Both the position numbers and the translations under genes were made by a program. This document shows, one piece after another, positions 21,719-34,083 of a stretch of DNA of 64,000 nucleotides. The notes below the pieces were generated by a model that was not told the origin of the DNA, searched no databases, and saw only the letters and a list, made by a program, of their open reading frames with translations. Origin of the DNA: Benincasa hispida (Eukaryota > Streptophyta > Magnoliopsida > Cucurbitales > Cucurbitaceae); contig NC_052352.1 of the NCBI RefSeq assembly GCF_009727055.1, positions 27,497,418 to 27,561,417 on the forward strand. The letters are read 5' to 3'. Position 1 is the first letter of the stretch, and each line of letters starts with the position of its first letter.

Positions 21719-23597
21719 TATTGGAAATGTCCTAAACTCGCAGTTCGTAAATATTATTAACATATTCTATTTATCAATAAAAGTATTATTGGGTATCTTA
21801 TTCAATAATTTGTTGTTGATATTGCATTCTGTATAAAAATCCAAAAAATGAATCCATGGCTATAATATGAATACTTTAACTTTATGTGGCGACATAGAAC
21901 AAGATCAAGTTTTAGTATATAGCAAAAATGGTCTATAAGTATATGGATGAGATTGGGTAACTCATTCTGGTGACACTATTGGATGCAGTCTATTTTGCAT
22001 ATTGATACAAATGATATGATCACAAAATCATTCATGTGCATGTGAATAAGGGCATCCTATGAAATGAGTTTGCATAAGACCGAACCTTGAAATAGTCATT
22101 TTTCTTTATAACGACATTTTACTGTTAAACTGACTATTTCAAATTCAATTACCTAGGTTAACTTGATCTTAATCATGAGCTAACTATGAACTTCTGTTTA
22201 TTCGGGATTATCCTTTGATCTGCATAGGTGAGAGTAGTCTAACAGCAAGCCTCCCATTTTGGGGATAAGACCGATAGATAGCTGGAGTCATAGTTTCGCA
22301 AGATGAAATTTACTCCTACCCGACTTAGGGTTAGCAGATATGTTGTTCTCTTAAGTACTGATTCCTGGTCATGAACAACGGGACCCCGCCCTCTCATGAT
22401 CGAAAGGGTCTTGGTTTATTAGTTGGGCTATAAACCAAATTGTTCTAAAAAGGATCATTCTGAGCTTAAGGAGCAAGATGTATTCACAGGGGTAAAATGG
22501 TAATTTTTGACCTAGCTGCAAATACAAACAACCTGTGAAAGATCGACTAACTGATTATGGTTAAAGTGGACAGAAATATATCTACAGTGAGGAGAGTGCA
22601 GCTATCGAGCTATAGTGGCGTGTCTCGATAGTTAACGAATATTGATTAATTCAATCTAAAAAGTTTATCCAATTAATCTCAAATCGTTGGAGCTTATGAT
22701 TTGAAAGTACATAAGGTCCCTCTACTAGCTTGTAAAATTATATCTTGGATTAGTGAATTGAGCGAATTTCAAATGTTAAAATTTGAAATTAGGGTTTTGA
22801 ATTTGAAGTGTTCAAATTCAATATAGGGTTTGTATAATTATATTCGATATAGTTAAACGTTTAGTATATCGAAATTAGACGTAATTGGAGAGTTTAAAAT
22901 ATTTAAAGATTGATTTAAATATTCAAAATACATGAATAATATTCATGTTTAAAATTAGGTGTTTGATTAATTTAATATTTGCTATTAAATTATTTAAATA
23001 ATTTTTCAATTTTTAAAAAATAAAATTCATATTTGATTTTTATATTTGAATTTAATCTTGAAGAAAATTAAATTAAAATTAAGTAAATTGAAAAACAAAA
23101 TTAGAAAATTCACTTTGAGTGGAATTTTCCAATCTGTCATCTTCAATTGAAGTGGTAATATTAATTAAATACCTAGCCCACTTTGAAAATGGTCTTTGAA
23201 GTGTCATTGATCTGAAGCTCAACTAGTTGCATGACTTTCATGGTTAAAAGCTTCAGATTTTCGAAGTGGAGAAGATTAATGCAAGTTTAAAGACTAGTTT
23301 TTTGGCTTTTCTCTCCAAACCCTCTTCCTCCTCAATTCAATTCACTTTAATTTAGAGACTCCATCTCTCAATCTGAGTTAAAGAATAGTAGAGAAGATCT
23401 TTGCGGTTGTCTATTGGAGATTTGAAGATCAATTTCGTGGAGAGAAGCGAGAATCAAAGAGTTTCATCAAAGATTGTATCTCATGCAACCCTTTCTCCGC
23501 AAAATTTGTTTTTAACATGCTTTCGAACTCAAATTAAGTATAATTAGAGTATTTATTGATTCTGATTTCTTCCGCTACATGTTAGTTTACTCTATCA
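21719..23597 (+). repeat. Copia 5' LTR
   Basis: It starts TATTGGAAATGTCCTAAACT (TG decayed to TA) and ends CTCTATCA directly before a tRNA-Met primer binding site. The 1879-bp length and internal phrase order match the copia LTRs at 12506 and 42704. It is a 5' LTR because PBS and leader follow. Confidence 0.82.
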
Positions 23598-23944
23598 ATT
23601 GGTATCAGAGTATGATTTAAGCATCAATTATCATTAATTTGAGTTTGGTGGGTAAGTTTCTAAGATTGCATGTTTATGTGATTGATATGGTTGAAATTCA
23701 ACTTTGGCATTAGATTTATCTTTAATTATGAAGTTTAATTTGTAATTGGCTCTTGATTGATGAGCTTGTATGTGTGCTCTAGAGTCTGTAATTTTATTAG
23801 TCAATAGAGTCCAAATTAGGTTGTAATTAAAGATTGAAGCAAGCTTGGACAGTTGAAATAACTGGAGTTGAAGCTACTGCCAGGTAGCGTTGTGACGCTA
23901 CCCATAGAGCGTTGCAATGCTGCTCTTCATGAAGCTCGTGGTCA
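23598..23944 (+). other. Copia PBS (tRNA-iMet) and start of leader
   Basis: ATTGGTATCAGAGTATG at 23598-23614 is the classical initiator-tRNA-Met binding site of copia elements with a late mismatch. The leader contains GTAGCGTTGTGACGCTAC (23885-23902), a near-perfect 7-bp-arm palindrome. The element is cut at about 23944, where the leader of a minus-strand Tat element begins. Confidence 0.8.
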
Positions 23945-24096
23945 ATATTGATTTTCGGTGCATCGCCTTCACTCAAATATTGTTTGCAACTTGGTCGCAT
24001 AAGCTATAATACGCCCATGATTAAAAGGGTGCCTTCAAAAACACAAAACTTAACAAACTGTTAGATGTCAAGTCCTCGGCAACGGCGCCAAAAACT
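23945..24096 (-). other. Tat family 5 leader fragment with tRNA-Asp-type PBS
   Basis: The minus strand reads TGGCGCCGTTGCCGAGGAC (24072-24090), complementary to the 3' end of plant tRNA-Asp as I remember it, with one mismatch. It lies 6 bp from LTR D, as a PBS should. The leader matches 29885-30020 almost base for base and stops at about 23945 against the copia leader. Confidence 0.78.
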
Positions 24097-25705
24097 TAAT
24101 GTGCTGGAGAAGGAGAGGAAAATAAATATGCAACTTATATTATGCATTGATCTCCATGCGTCGATAGTCATGCGTTGGACTAGAAAATATACAATATCGT
24201 TTAAGCATGTATGCGATGACCATACGTTCCTGCCACAAGTTTTCTCACTTTCTCGCCAAGTATAACAAGAACGCAAGTTTCTAGGGATGATCCAAGGTTG
24301 AACACAAGGACTTTTAACTCAATGTTTATGAAGTAATGCATTTGAGGTAATGAATAAAAGTAAAAAGATAAAAGTAAAAGATTATGCACTACTCCTACTT
24401 CTAACTAAACAGATTGAGCAATGGAAGTTTAACTATGAGAATTGATAGAGATGCAGCAGCCGTTAACGCATAATAATGTTCATTATGTTAGGTCACCCAA
24501 GTAATCCCAGTTTGCCACACTAATGCATCGCACACCTCTCGGTGGCTAGTCGCATGCTTATATCTCTATAAGGCATGGTTGCGTCGAGCATAAGATCGTG
24601 CCTAACTCTAGGAACAATGCATACTTTGCTTTAGTGTGTTCCACTACTCACCCTCTCAGGCTGTTAGTTGCAGTTAATCACCTCAAAGACAAGCATTGTA
24701 ACAGCCCATAGACAAGCGTTGCTATAGCCTCACCAAGCGAAGAGGATTAACTCACTATACTCACACAATGCACACCTCTCAGTGGGTTGCTACATGCGTC
24801 CTATCTCTAGGCTACACGATTGAGTATGAGACTAACTTTAATAACTAAACGATGAAGGTAAATGATGATAAAGATGAAGAAGACGAAGAATATGGCGTTG
24901 AAGGAATTAAGATATGCATTGATTACAAAATGTATTAATGTCTTAATCCAAAATGTAATACAATACAGAGACAAGAGAGGAAATGAAGGCTAGATGAAAA
25001 CAATCTCTTGATTTTCATCCGAGATGCGTCAAAGCTGCTGGTGGCACCATGGATGATGATGGAGAAGTCTCTTTCGAGCACTATCTCTGATCGTCACTCG
25101 GAATGGGTTATGGAGGTGGAGAATCCTCAAAGAAAATCTCGCTTATGCTCTCATCTGTGATCGCAAGCATCTGCCTTAAGGCAAAAGCTTAGATACTTTG
25201 AAGTGAAGGTCTGAGGTGCTATTTATAGAGTTTAAATGCCGACAGCGTTCATGATTGCATTCTGCCTCACTGCTACCTTTGTCGCGATATGGACACTGTC
25301 AACATCATCTTATCTTGTTGATACTCCCAAGGTATGTGTTCATGCTTGTTTCTTCTTGAAGTATCAACGCATTCCACCCACCTTGCGACCATCCTCTTAT
25401 CATGGCTATTACTCTATAGCTACGGCATTCTATGCGACGAACTGGTTTTCATGATGGTCAACACATTCGATCAACTTTGCGATGGTCTGGCATCAGCGTG
25501 CAATTGATTCCTACGATAGCTAAAAAAAGAATAGACATTTTGACACCGTATAACGCATGATATAGGGTTAGCAAGGATTTTTAGTGCTGATCGACGCAAG
25601 CTCATTTTTCACATAATTTCTTAGTATTATCAACGCATATTTTGCTTGTTAGCCCTCATAATTCTAGTAAAAGGCTACAATAGCTTCCATTTCTACCAGC
25701 TATCA
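24097..25705 (-). repeat. Tat family 5 LTR D, with PBS on one side and PPT on the other
   Basis: On the minus strand it starts TGATAGCTGGTAGAAATGGA and ends with a decayed TA (for CA) next to the PBS. Length 1609 bp; it aligns with LTR E (26932-28558). It has a PBS to its left (24072-24090) and a PPT to its right (25706-25720), so it serves as 5' LTR of a lost element and 3' LTR of the next one. TATA at 25218-25230. Confidence 0.82.
25218..25230 (-). promoter_or_regulatory. TATA box of LTR D
   Basis: Minus strand CTCTATAAATAGC, at the same place as in LTR E (28093-28106). Confidence 0.65.
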
Positions 25706-26931
25706 CACCCCTAAACTTAGAATCATGCTTGTCCTCAAGCATGTCTTATACTTAGGAAATTCAAAATTCAACCTCTGGATTTTCCTTTGCAATGACCAGC
25801 TTTTCAAGATATAATTCACTCGTACCTCTAACCTTGGCAGCAACGCTCTCCTCGACTTTGGCTACTTCTTCAAAGAGATATTTTCTATGTTTAAATCTAG
25901 TAAGCCTCTGCTCAAAAACCTTTTTACCCATTTCTGGCAACTTTGCGTTTAATTTTTTACAATGCGTTCATTTAAAAAAATTCAAAGCTTTGCGATACAT
26001 TATTAGATTGAGACGTTGAACCTGGTTACGCTCTTCGTTTTGGCTTGACCCCACGGTTGTCATGTGGACATCCAACTTCGGTTGCGTGTCATATTCAACT
26101 CAACTCTTGCCTTAGCTTACTTGGGTTGCACCAGACAGGGGAGTTGTAATTATGTATTTATTCTAGTCACCTACTTTCATTTTGGCTTACCTACACGGGT
26201 GTCATGCGAAGTATCCAACTACGGGTAAGTGCCTTTCACAACTTTAACTCTTATCAGCTTAGGTCTCCCCTTTGCGCTGACAGTGGAGCTTTTTTTTTTC
26301 TTTTTTTTTAATTTTTTTTAAGTGAAATAAACATCGCAATGCTTAGACTGGACGCATTTGCCCAGATCACTGCCTCCCCCAAACTTAGAGATTAGCAGGG
26401 ATCTTTGCCAAAAAGCTAAAAACAAACTCATTCAGGAATGTGGTTAGAAGATGTTTGAGCAGAGGTTTACACATAATAAAACTTAAAACTATTAAACCTT
26501 GAAGAAGCTGTTAAAGTGAGGTGAGCCTTGCGATGTTTAGTTAGTGGATGGAGTGAATGATAATGATAAGTATCATCATGGGTGCTAATCTTTCAATGCA
26601 AAGGTAGGCAAGTGGACAAAATAGAATTTCAGAAGGATAATCCATAAAAGATAACAAGAAAAAAACCTACGAGCAGAATAACAATTGCGTTCATACTTTA
26701 GAATTCATGCGGATGACATAGCCATGCGTTAAATGATGGAGAGGACTCTTCCATTGAAACCACGTACCGAGAGGAATTATTATCTCACCCACAAGGAGCG
26801 AACGCACACCACATCCAAGAAGGCAACCACAAATCCAAAATGACAAAATCAAATGAATAAACTAAAGTTATCTAGGAAAGCAAAGTAAAGAGAGTAGAAG
26901 ACATCACTGAAAAAAAATGGAGTAAAGCTAC
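25706..26931 (-). other. PPT and 3' noncoding region of a Tat family 5 element
   Basis: Next to LTR D the minus strand reads CTAAGTTTAGGGGTG, the PPT. Upstream come the CATGCTTGAGGACAAGCATG box, two modules around the core ATCCAACTACGG/GTCATGCGA (26034-26115 and 26176-26256), and a second PPT-like tract CTCTAAGTTTGGGGGAGG at 26373-26390. The region is cut at 26931 by LTR E. It matches 28559-29740 closely. ORFs here, such as 25792-26019, recur only because the DNA is repeated; I do not call them genes. Confidence 0.75.
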
Positions 26932-28558
26932 TGATGGGTGGAAAATGGAGAGTAAATATGCATGCATCTTATGATATGCGTTGATCTCCATGCGTCGATG
27001 ATCATGCGTTGAACTAAAGAATATGTGTTAATCGTGTATGCGATGATCATTCGTTCCTATCACAAGTTTTCTTGCTTTCTCGGCAAGTATAACGAGATTG
27101 CAAGTTTCTCAGGGTGATCCGAGGTCGAACTCAGGGACTTGGAACTAAATGTTGCGAAGTAATGTGTTTGCAGCAAAGAATTAAAGAATGTTGAAGTTAA
27201 AAAACTATGCGCTACTCCTACTCCTAACTAAACAAATTGAGCAATGGAAGTATGATTATGAGAGTTGGTAGAAACACGGCAACTGTTAACGCGTAATAAG
27301 ATGCATGGAAAAATAGATAAAATGATGGAAGGGATGAATTCACCGCATCTTTAAGCTTAATCGCAAGGGTAATCCCGGCTCGCCACACTTACATGTGGCA
27401 CACCTCTCGGTGATCAGCCACATTCTTATATCTCTATAACGCATGATTGTGTTGAATATAAGATTATTCCTATCTCTAGGAACACTGCTTACTTTGCTTA
27501 GTGAGTTCCACTATTTATCCTCTCGGGCAGTTAATCGCCGCTAATAAACTTATAGACAAGCATTGCGACTGCTCATAGACAAGCATTGTTACACCCTCAC
27601 ACTAAGCAAGGAGGATTAACTCACTAAACCCGACACACACCTCTCGGTGGTTTTTTACATGCTTCATATGTCTATGTCGTATGATTGATATGTGATAGCG
27701 TTTGTTATCTTACTTAGTTCGATGCAATGAAAGTATAAAGAAGAAGATAATGAAGATAGAGTCAAAGAAAATAAAGAGATGCATTGATTATAAAATGTAT
27801 TAATGTCTTAAGCCAAAATGTAATACAATACAAAGATAAGAAGAGAGATGGAGGGCTAGATGTAGGCAATCTCTTGCTTCCATCAAATGTATGTCAAGGT
27901 TTCCGGTGGTGCCGTGGATGGGAGGTGGAGTAGTCTCTCTCGAGATCTACCTCTGGCAAAGCTTCGGTCGTCACTTGGAATGGGTTGAATGAATGAAGAA
28001 CTCTCAAAGAATGTCTTCTCACGCTCTCATCTATGATCACAAGGATCTGCCTTCAGGCAGAAGCTCGAATACTTTGAATTTGGGCTCTATGGCTCTATTT
28101 ATAGAGCTTAAACATCGACAGCATTGATGGTCCTACTCTGAATCAGTGTCACTAACAGTGTGGTAGGTGAAATGTCAACATCATCTTTTTTGTACTCCCA
28201 AGGTATGCGTTCATGCTCGTTTTTGCTGAAGTACCATCGCATTCCACCAACCTCGCGATCACCCTTCTATCATTGTTATTACTTTGTAGCTGCAACATCC
28301 TTGCGATGAACGTATGCAATCACCCTTGTGATGGTCTGGGATTTACCGCATGCGATCGATTCCTGCGATAGCTACAAAAATAGACATTTTAACACCGAAT
28401 AATGCATACTATTATTGGGTTAGCCGAGATTTTCAATGCTGATCGACGCAAGCTCATTTTTCACATGAATTCTTAGTATAATCACCGCATATTCTACTTG
28501 TTAGCCCTCATAATTCTAAATAAAAGGCTACAATAACTTATATTTCTACCAGCTATAA
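26932..28558 (-). repeat. Tat family 5 LTR E (3' LTR)
   Basis: Minus strand starts TTATAGCTGGTAGAAATATA (TG decayed to TT) next to a PPT at 28559-28573, and ends CCCACCCATCA at 26932. It pairs with the truncated LTR F at 30046-30243, which is very similar over its 198 bp. Left flank GCTAC; the right TSD copy is lost with LTR F. TATA CTCTATAAATAGAG at 28093-28106. Confidence 0.82.
28093..28106 (-). promoter_or_regulatory. TATA box of LTR E
   Basis: CTCTATAAATAGAG, a palindrome containing the TATA core. Confidence 0.62.
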
Positions 28559-30045
28559 CACCCCCAAACATAGAATCATGCTTGTCCTCAAGCATGCCTT
28601 ATACTTAGAAAATTCAAAATTTACCCTCTGGCTTTTCCTTTGCGATGACCAATTTTTCAAAATATAATTCACTCGTACCTCTAACCTTGGCAACAACGCT
28701 CTCCTCAACTTTGGCTACTTCTTCAAAGAGATATCTTCTAAGATTAAATCTGGTAAGCCTCCGCTCAAAAACCTTTTTACTCATTTCTGGCAACTTTATG
28801 TTTAACTTTTTACAATGCATTCATTTAAAACAATTCAAAGCTTTGTGATACATTATTGAATTGGGGCGTTGAACCTTGTTACGCTCTTCGTTTTGGCTTG
28901 CCCCCACGAGTTTCATGCGAAGATCCAACTTCAGTTGCATGCCATACTTAACTCAACTCTTGCCTTAGCTTAATTTGGGCTTGCGCCAGACAAAGGAGTT
29001 GTCCTTATGCGCTGATCTTAGCCGCTTACTTTCATTTTGGCTTACTTGCACGGGTGTCATGCGAAGTATCCAACTACAGGTAAATGCCTTTCAGAACTTT
29101 AACTTTTATCAGCATGGGTTTCCCCTTTGCGCTGACAGTGAAGTTTTTATTATGATTTTTTTTTAGCATTGCAATGTGATAGACGCATTTGCCCGGACCA
29201 TTGCCACCCCCAAACTTAGAAAGTGACAATGCTCTTGCTGAAAAGCTAAAAATAAACTCATCAGGAATGCGGTAACAAATGTTTGAGCATTGGTTTACAC
29301 ATGATATAACTTAGACTGTCAAACCTTGAAATAGCTATTAAAGTGAGGTGAGCCTTGTGACATTTAGTTAGTGGATGGAGTAATGCCATGGGTGCTAATC
29401 TTTCAACGCAAAGGTAGGCAAGCAGACAAAAGATAATTTCAGAAGGATAATGTATAAAAGATAATAATAAAAGAACCTTCGAGTAGAATAACACTTGCGA
29501 CCATACTGTAGAATTCATGCGGTCATAGCCATGCTTGAATGATAGAGAAGACTCTTCCATTGAAACCACGCTTCGAGAGGAATTATTATCACATCCACAC
29601 GAAGCGAATGCACACCACATCCAAGAAAGAAACTGCAAATCCAAAATGAAAATAATCAAATAAATAAACTAAACTAGGAAAGCAAGGTAAAGATAGAGTA
29701 GAAGAAGTCCTTGGAGAAATTGGAGTGAAGTTATCGCAAGGAGTCTTCCATGCAAAACATTGATCTCGACTGCTTCGGTCAAGAGACTTGTCCTGCCATC
29801 AGAGCTTCCAGCATTTGATGGCTGCATGTTGGTTGACACATGCCTAGACTGCTTTTAGCTCATGCAATGGATAGCCTTTCTATCTCGGGGTCAATATTGG
29901 CTCTTGGCACATCGCCTTCACTTAAATATTGTTTGCAACTTGGTCGTACAAGCTACAATACACCCATGATAAAAAGGGTGCCTACGAAAACACAAAACTT
30001 AACAAACTATTAGCTGCCAAGTCCCCGGCAACGACGCCAAAAACT
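28559..30045 (-). other. Internal region of a gutted Tat family 5 element (PPT, 3' region, leader, PBS)
   Basis: From right to left in element sense: PBS TGGCGTCGTTGCCGGGGAC (30021-30039), leader shared with 23945-24071, about 150 bp of unassigned DNA (29741-29890), then the 3' noncoding region with paired GCATGACA-type modules (28888-28970, 29033-29112), PPT-like tract (29204-29220) and PPT (28559-28573). Gag and pol are absent, so the element from 26932 to 30243 is a large-deletion, non-autonomous copy. The 132-codon ORF at 29261-29659 has no recognisable domain. Confidence 0.75.
30021..30039 (-). other. Primer binding site, tRNA-Asp type
   Basis: Minus strand TGGCGTCGTTGCCGGGGAC; one mismatch to the tRNA-Asp 3' end, 6 bp from LTR F. 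Confidence 0.8.
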
Positions 30046-30243
30046 TGATGGGTGGAAAATGGAAAGTAAATATGCATGCATCTTATGATATGTGTTGATC
30101 TCCATGCATCGATGATCATGCATTGAGCTGAAGAATATGCGTTAATCGTGTATGCGATGATCATTTGTTCCTATCACAAGTTTTCTTGCTTTCACGCCAA
30201 GTATAACGAGATCTCAAGTTTCTCAGGGTGATCCGAGGTCGAA
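30046..30243 (-). repeat. Tat family 5 LTR F (5' LTR), truncated
   Basis: Only the PBS-proximal 198 bp remain (TGATGGGTGGAAAATGG on the + strand). It follows LTR E until GAGGTCGAA, then switches to copia leader DNA. The last shared bases TCGAA also occur in that copia leader (30293-30297). Confidence 0.82.
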
Positions 30244-30475
30244 TGTAAAAGAATTTATATCACAAGTTTAAACACAGGGGCCCTTACAACTAACTTCGAA
30301 TGTAAAAAAATTTATATAACCCGAGGGTTCATCCCAGAAAACTTCATTAATCCACATCCACAAACACATGTTTAATGCTTAAACAGAATGTAAACATGCT
30401 TTACACATCGAGAAAGTAAATGCTATTCTTTACATCAATGAATTTGGAATATCAGAACCTGGCTCGGATACCAAT
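30244..30475 (-). other. Copia leader and PBS, minus strand, truncated
   Basis: The minus strand of 30458-30475 reads ATTGGTATCCGAGCCAGG, a tRNA-iMet PBS with one mismatch, immediately inside the LTR. About 210 bp of leader follow before the break. The motif TCGAATGTAAAA(A/G)AATTTATAT occurs at both 30239 and 30293, at and near the breakpoint. Confidence 0.8.
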
Positions 30476-32608
30476 TGAAGGAACTCTTATCAAAGATTAC
30501 CTTGGAGAAAAAGCAAGATCGTTCCAAACTCATTGTGATATAAATACCGCATTCACTAATAAACATACAAGTTATGCATCTAAGAACAAATTAAAACATG
30601 CTTTGAAACTTAAACAACAAAGGGACGAGAGAAATACCAGTTGAAGAACTCTTCTTCTCTTTAAAACTCGCTCTCGTCAATCCAGCCAATCTCGCTGTCA
30701 CTGAGATCGTCAAGCCTATCATCCACCAAATCTCGTTGTCGTCTACCACCAAATGGACTCCTCACGAATAAGACAACAATGGAGGACACAACCACTCGGA
30801 AAACTCGGTATTCTCAGAGTGAGAATCCAGAAGGTGTGGGCTCTGTTGGATTTGGTAGAGGGAAGGAGGAAACATTGATCATTTACCACGACCAAGCAAG
30901 TGGGAGATACATAAAGTCTATCGCATAGACGGATGCTTAATCGTTTAGTAAAAGGTGCGCGATTGTGTAGTAAAAAGGGTCTAATCGATTAGACGATCGA
31001 TTAGTAAAATGGCTCCGCGCACGCGATCGTTTAGTAAAGGCTAGACGATCATTTAGGTAAAGCACGTGTGTACACTATCGTTTAGTAATCTTTGAGCTAT
31101 TGTGTATGCTCTCGGTTTGCTAGGCGATGGACAGTGTACTCAATCGTGAAGCGATTATCTGATTCCTTTACAAAATGAAAACTATTTTCATTTTATTCTT
31201 CAGTTACGAAAACTTATTGCAACCTCCCACTATCTTATACGGTTATGGAGAAAAACCACCAACAATTATCTCATCATTGTTTAATTAAAAAAAATAAATA
31301 TAATCATATTATATTTATAACCTATAGTTTTAATATCACATCATATGTAACATATAAACCATAGTCCTTTTTCTCCTCCACTAGATATAAATCATATTTA
31401 TATCCTTTTCCTCCAATTAATGTATCTCATACATCATGTCAACTATATCATATATAATTGATCAGTTTAATCATATCATATATAATCAAACTCCCTCTTA
31501 TCAATTTGAACATTTCAATCTGACCCAAAAACTTATTCTCAAATTGAATCCATTGAGCTACCAAGAGGACCTTATGGATCTGAGGCTTGAAGCTCCAACG
31601 GTACGTGAATAGCTGATTAAACTCTTTAGCCACAAGATCCACCATCTGTTAACATCCAGGCATTCCACTAAAGATCGACAGCTGCACTCTTCTCACCACA
31701 GATATATTTTTGTGTCCATCGAATATAACCAATCAATAGTACAATAACCCTTCACAGATGCTCGTAAGTAAGCTAAGCCAATTTACCATTTTGCCCCTGT
31801 AGTTACATCTAACTCCTTAAGTACCACTAATCCCTCTAATGAACAATACAACATAGTCATACTATGTGTGGACACCTCTTGGGCCATAAAAAGGTATGTG
31901 GCGCCACATTGTTCAAGTCCCGGAATTAGCCCTTAAGGGAGCAATCTATCTACGTACCCCTACTTCAGGGAAGGAGTGAATTCCATCTTGTGTAGCTGAG
32001 TTCCCAACTCCCAAATCCCCCAAGTGGTAGGTTTAAGTCCGCAATCTGGCCACTTGCACCCATGCAAATCAAAGAACCGTCCTTAAAGGCAAGAGTTCCC
32101 AACTCACTCAGGATTGAGGTCATGTTACCTATGGTCATCCTAGTAAAGTGATGTCTCTGTCATGAACGGCGATATATAATGAGACTTAACACTTCATGGT
32201 CCAGTCTTAAATAAACTCCTTTGTATAGAATGCCTCCGCTCGCATGTCTCCACATGAATGATTAGGATCAAACCATCTGTAGCAAGTCACAATATTTGTA
32301 ACTACTCTACAAAATGGGCCACATCCGTGGCGTTACCAGGATAAGGTTTCCCTCCTATATCTATATACTACAGACCATTTTGGTTATCACTTTAGACATG
32401 ATCCACCTGTATGTCTCCACATACATACTTAAGTTACAACGACAACCAGGGATCTTAGTTTATTGGTTTGTGGTAAAGCAATTAAAACATCCAATGTTTC
32501 ATAGACAAAAGTGAAGAAAAATATCATATATTAATACATCACAAGCGTTTGTTCAATACAGTTTTTAGCTACAGAACCCAACGAGATTTTAGGGCATCAA
32601 CCCCAACA
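30476..32608 (-). repeat. Copia 5' LTR, minus orientation
   Basis: On the minus strand it starts TGTTGGGGTTGATGCCCTAA and ends GATAAGAGTTCCTTCA, followed by the PBS. Length 2133 bp. A cluster of CGATCG, TAATCGTTTAG and CGATTGTGTAG words occupies 30940-31140. Its right end abuts copia integrase codons of the opposite strand at 32609, so this copy jumped into another copia gene; its 3' half and the left half of the target are gone. Confidence 0.83.
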
Positions 32609-33200
32609 ACACCTGCTACACCTCAGTAGAATGGTGTATCGAAAAGGAAAGACAGAACCTTGTTGGACATGGTTCGGTTTATAATGAGTTATGCTCATTT
32701 ACCTGATTCTTCTGGGGTTATGCAGTATAGATTGCAGTTTTTATTTTGAACTGTGTTCCATCCAAGAATGTTTCTGAAACACCTTTGCAATTATGGAATG
32801 TTCGTAAAGGTAGTTGATGTCACTTCAAGATCTGGGGTTGCCCAGCATATGTGCTTAAGGAAAATCCTATGAAAATGGAACCTCGTTCAAAATTATGCCT
32901 ATTTGTAGGCTACTCCAAAGGAACAAGGGGTGGTTACTTCTACAATCCTAAAGATAATAAAGTATTTGTGTCGAAAAATGTTACATTTTTAGAAGAGGAC
33001 CACATCAGGGAGCATAAGTCGTGCAGTAAAATTGTGTCAAGAAACTTCAACAAGAGTTGTTGAAGAAGCTAGTATGTTGTCAAGAATTGTTGATATAGGT
33101 TTACTCAATCAAACACATCCATCTGAACCGTTATAGGAACCTCGACGTAGTGGAAGGGTTGTGAACCCACCTATTCTTTTTATGGGCTTAATAGAAACCC
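32609..33200 (+). pseudogene. Copia integrase C-terminal part
   Basis: Opens inside the motif around the catalytic Glu: TPATPQ, stop, NGVSKRKDRTLLDMVR. A frameshift follows near 32740. The recognisable tail is KIWGCPAYVLKENP, then RSKLCLFVGYSKGTRGGYFY and VTFLEEDHIREH. The two catalytic Asp are missing because the gene starts at the break. Several stops; dead. Confidence 0.85.
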
Positions 33201-34083
33201 TGACCATCATATCAGATGGCGACGTTGAGGATACATTGTCCTATAAACAAGCAATGGAAAGATGTGGACAAAGATGAACAGATCAAAGCTATAAATCTCG
33301 AAATGGAGTCGATATATTTAAATTCAATCTGGGATCTTGTAAATCAACCTAATAGTGTCAAACCTATAGGTTATAAGTGGATCTACAAGAGGAAAAGGGG
33401 TCAAATGCTAAGATGTAGACCTTTAAGGCTAGACTAGTGGCAAATATTATACCTAGGTTGAAGAAGTGGACTATCAAGAAACTTTCTCACCTGTTTCCAT
33501 GTTAAAAGCTATCTGAATACTCATGTCCATTACCACATATTATGACTATAAGATTTGGAAAATGGACGTCAAGATCGCCTTTTAGAATGGTAACCTTAAG
33601 TAGACAATCTTTATACAACAACCAAAGGGATTCATTTCCCAAGGTCAAGAGTAAATGGTTTGCAAGCTTGATCGGCCCATTTATGGATTGAAGCAAGCAT
33701 CTCAATCTTGGAATATAAGGTTTGATACTACGATCAAATCTTATAACTTTGGTCATAATGTTGATGAGCCTTGTGTCTACAAGAAAATCATCAACAATTC
33801 AATAGCTTTCTTAGTGTTATACATGGACGATATCTTATTCATTGGAAATGATGTAGGTCTACTAACTAATTTTAAAAATTTGTTAGCGGCCCAATTCCAA
33901 ATAAAAGATTTGAGAGAGGTGCAATTTGTTTTAGGGATCCAGATCTTTAGGGATCGTAAGAACAAAATGCTAGCCTTATCGCATTCATCGTACCTTGGTA
34001 AGATGCTTGTCAAATATTCGATGCGAAATTCCAAGAGAGGCTTTTTACCTTTCAGGCATAGAATTTTCTTATTTAAGGAATAG
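33201..34083 (+). pseudogene. Copia reverse transcriptase, broken
   Basis: [13 protein letters not shown] is the RT N-terminal motif (33349-33390). A frameshifted part to 33650 carries the scrambled core with several stops. From 33655 the frame is clean: YGLKQASQSWNIRF, then FLVLYMDDILFIGND with the catalytic YMDD codons at 33820-33831. A frameshift near 34020 and a TAG at 34081-34083 end it. The RT of the minus-strand copia at 61633 is the close relative and is in better condition. Confidence 0.88.

Noticed and set aside
24072..24090. tRNA-Asp gene fragment
   Set aside because: Only the last 18-19 bases match a tRNA 3' end, and they sit 6 bp from an LTR; this is a primer binding site. The same holds for 30021-30039, 54624-54642 and 56985-57003.
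29261..29659. 132-codon ORF on the minus strand
   Set aside because: It lies in the 3' noncoding region of a Tat family 5 element; the homologous DNA at 26400-26800 does not keep the frame and no domain is visible.
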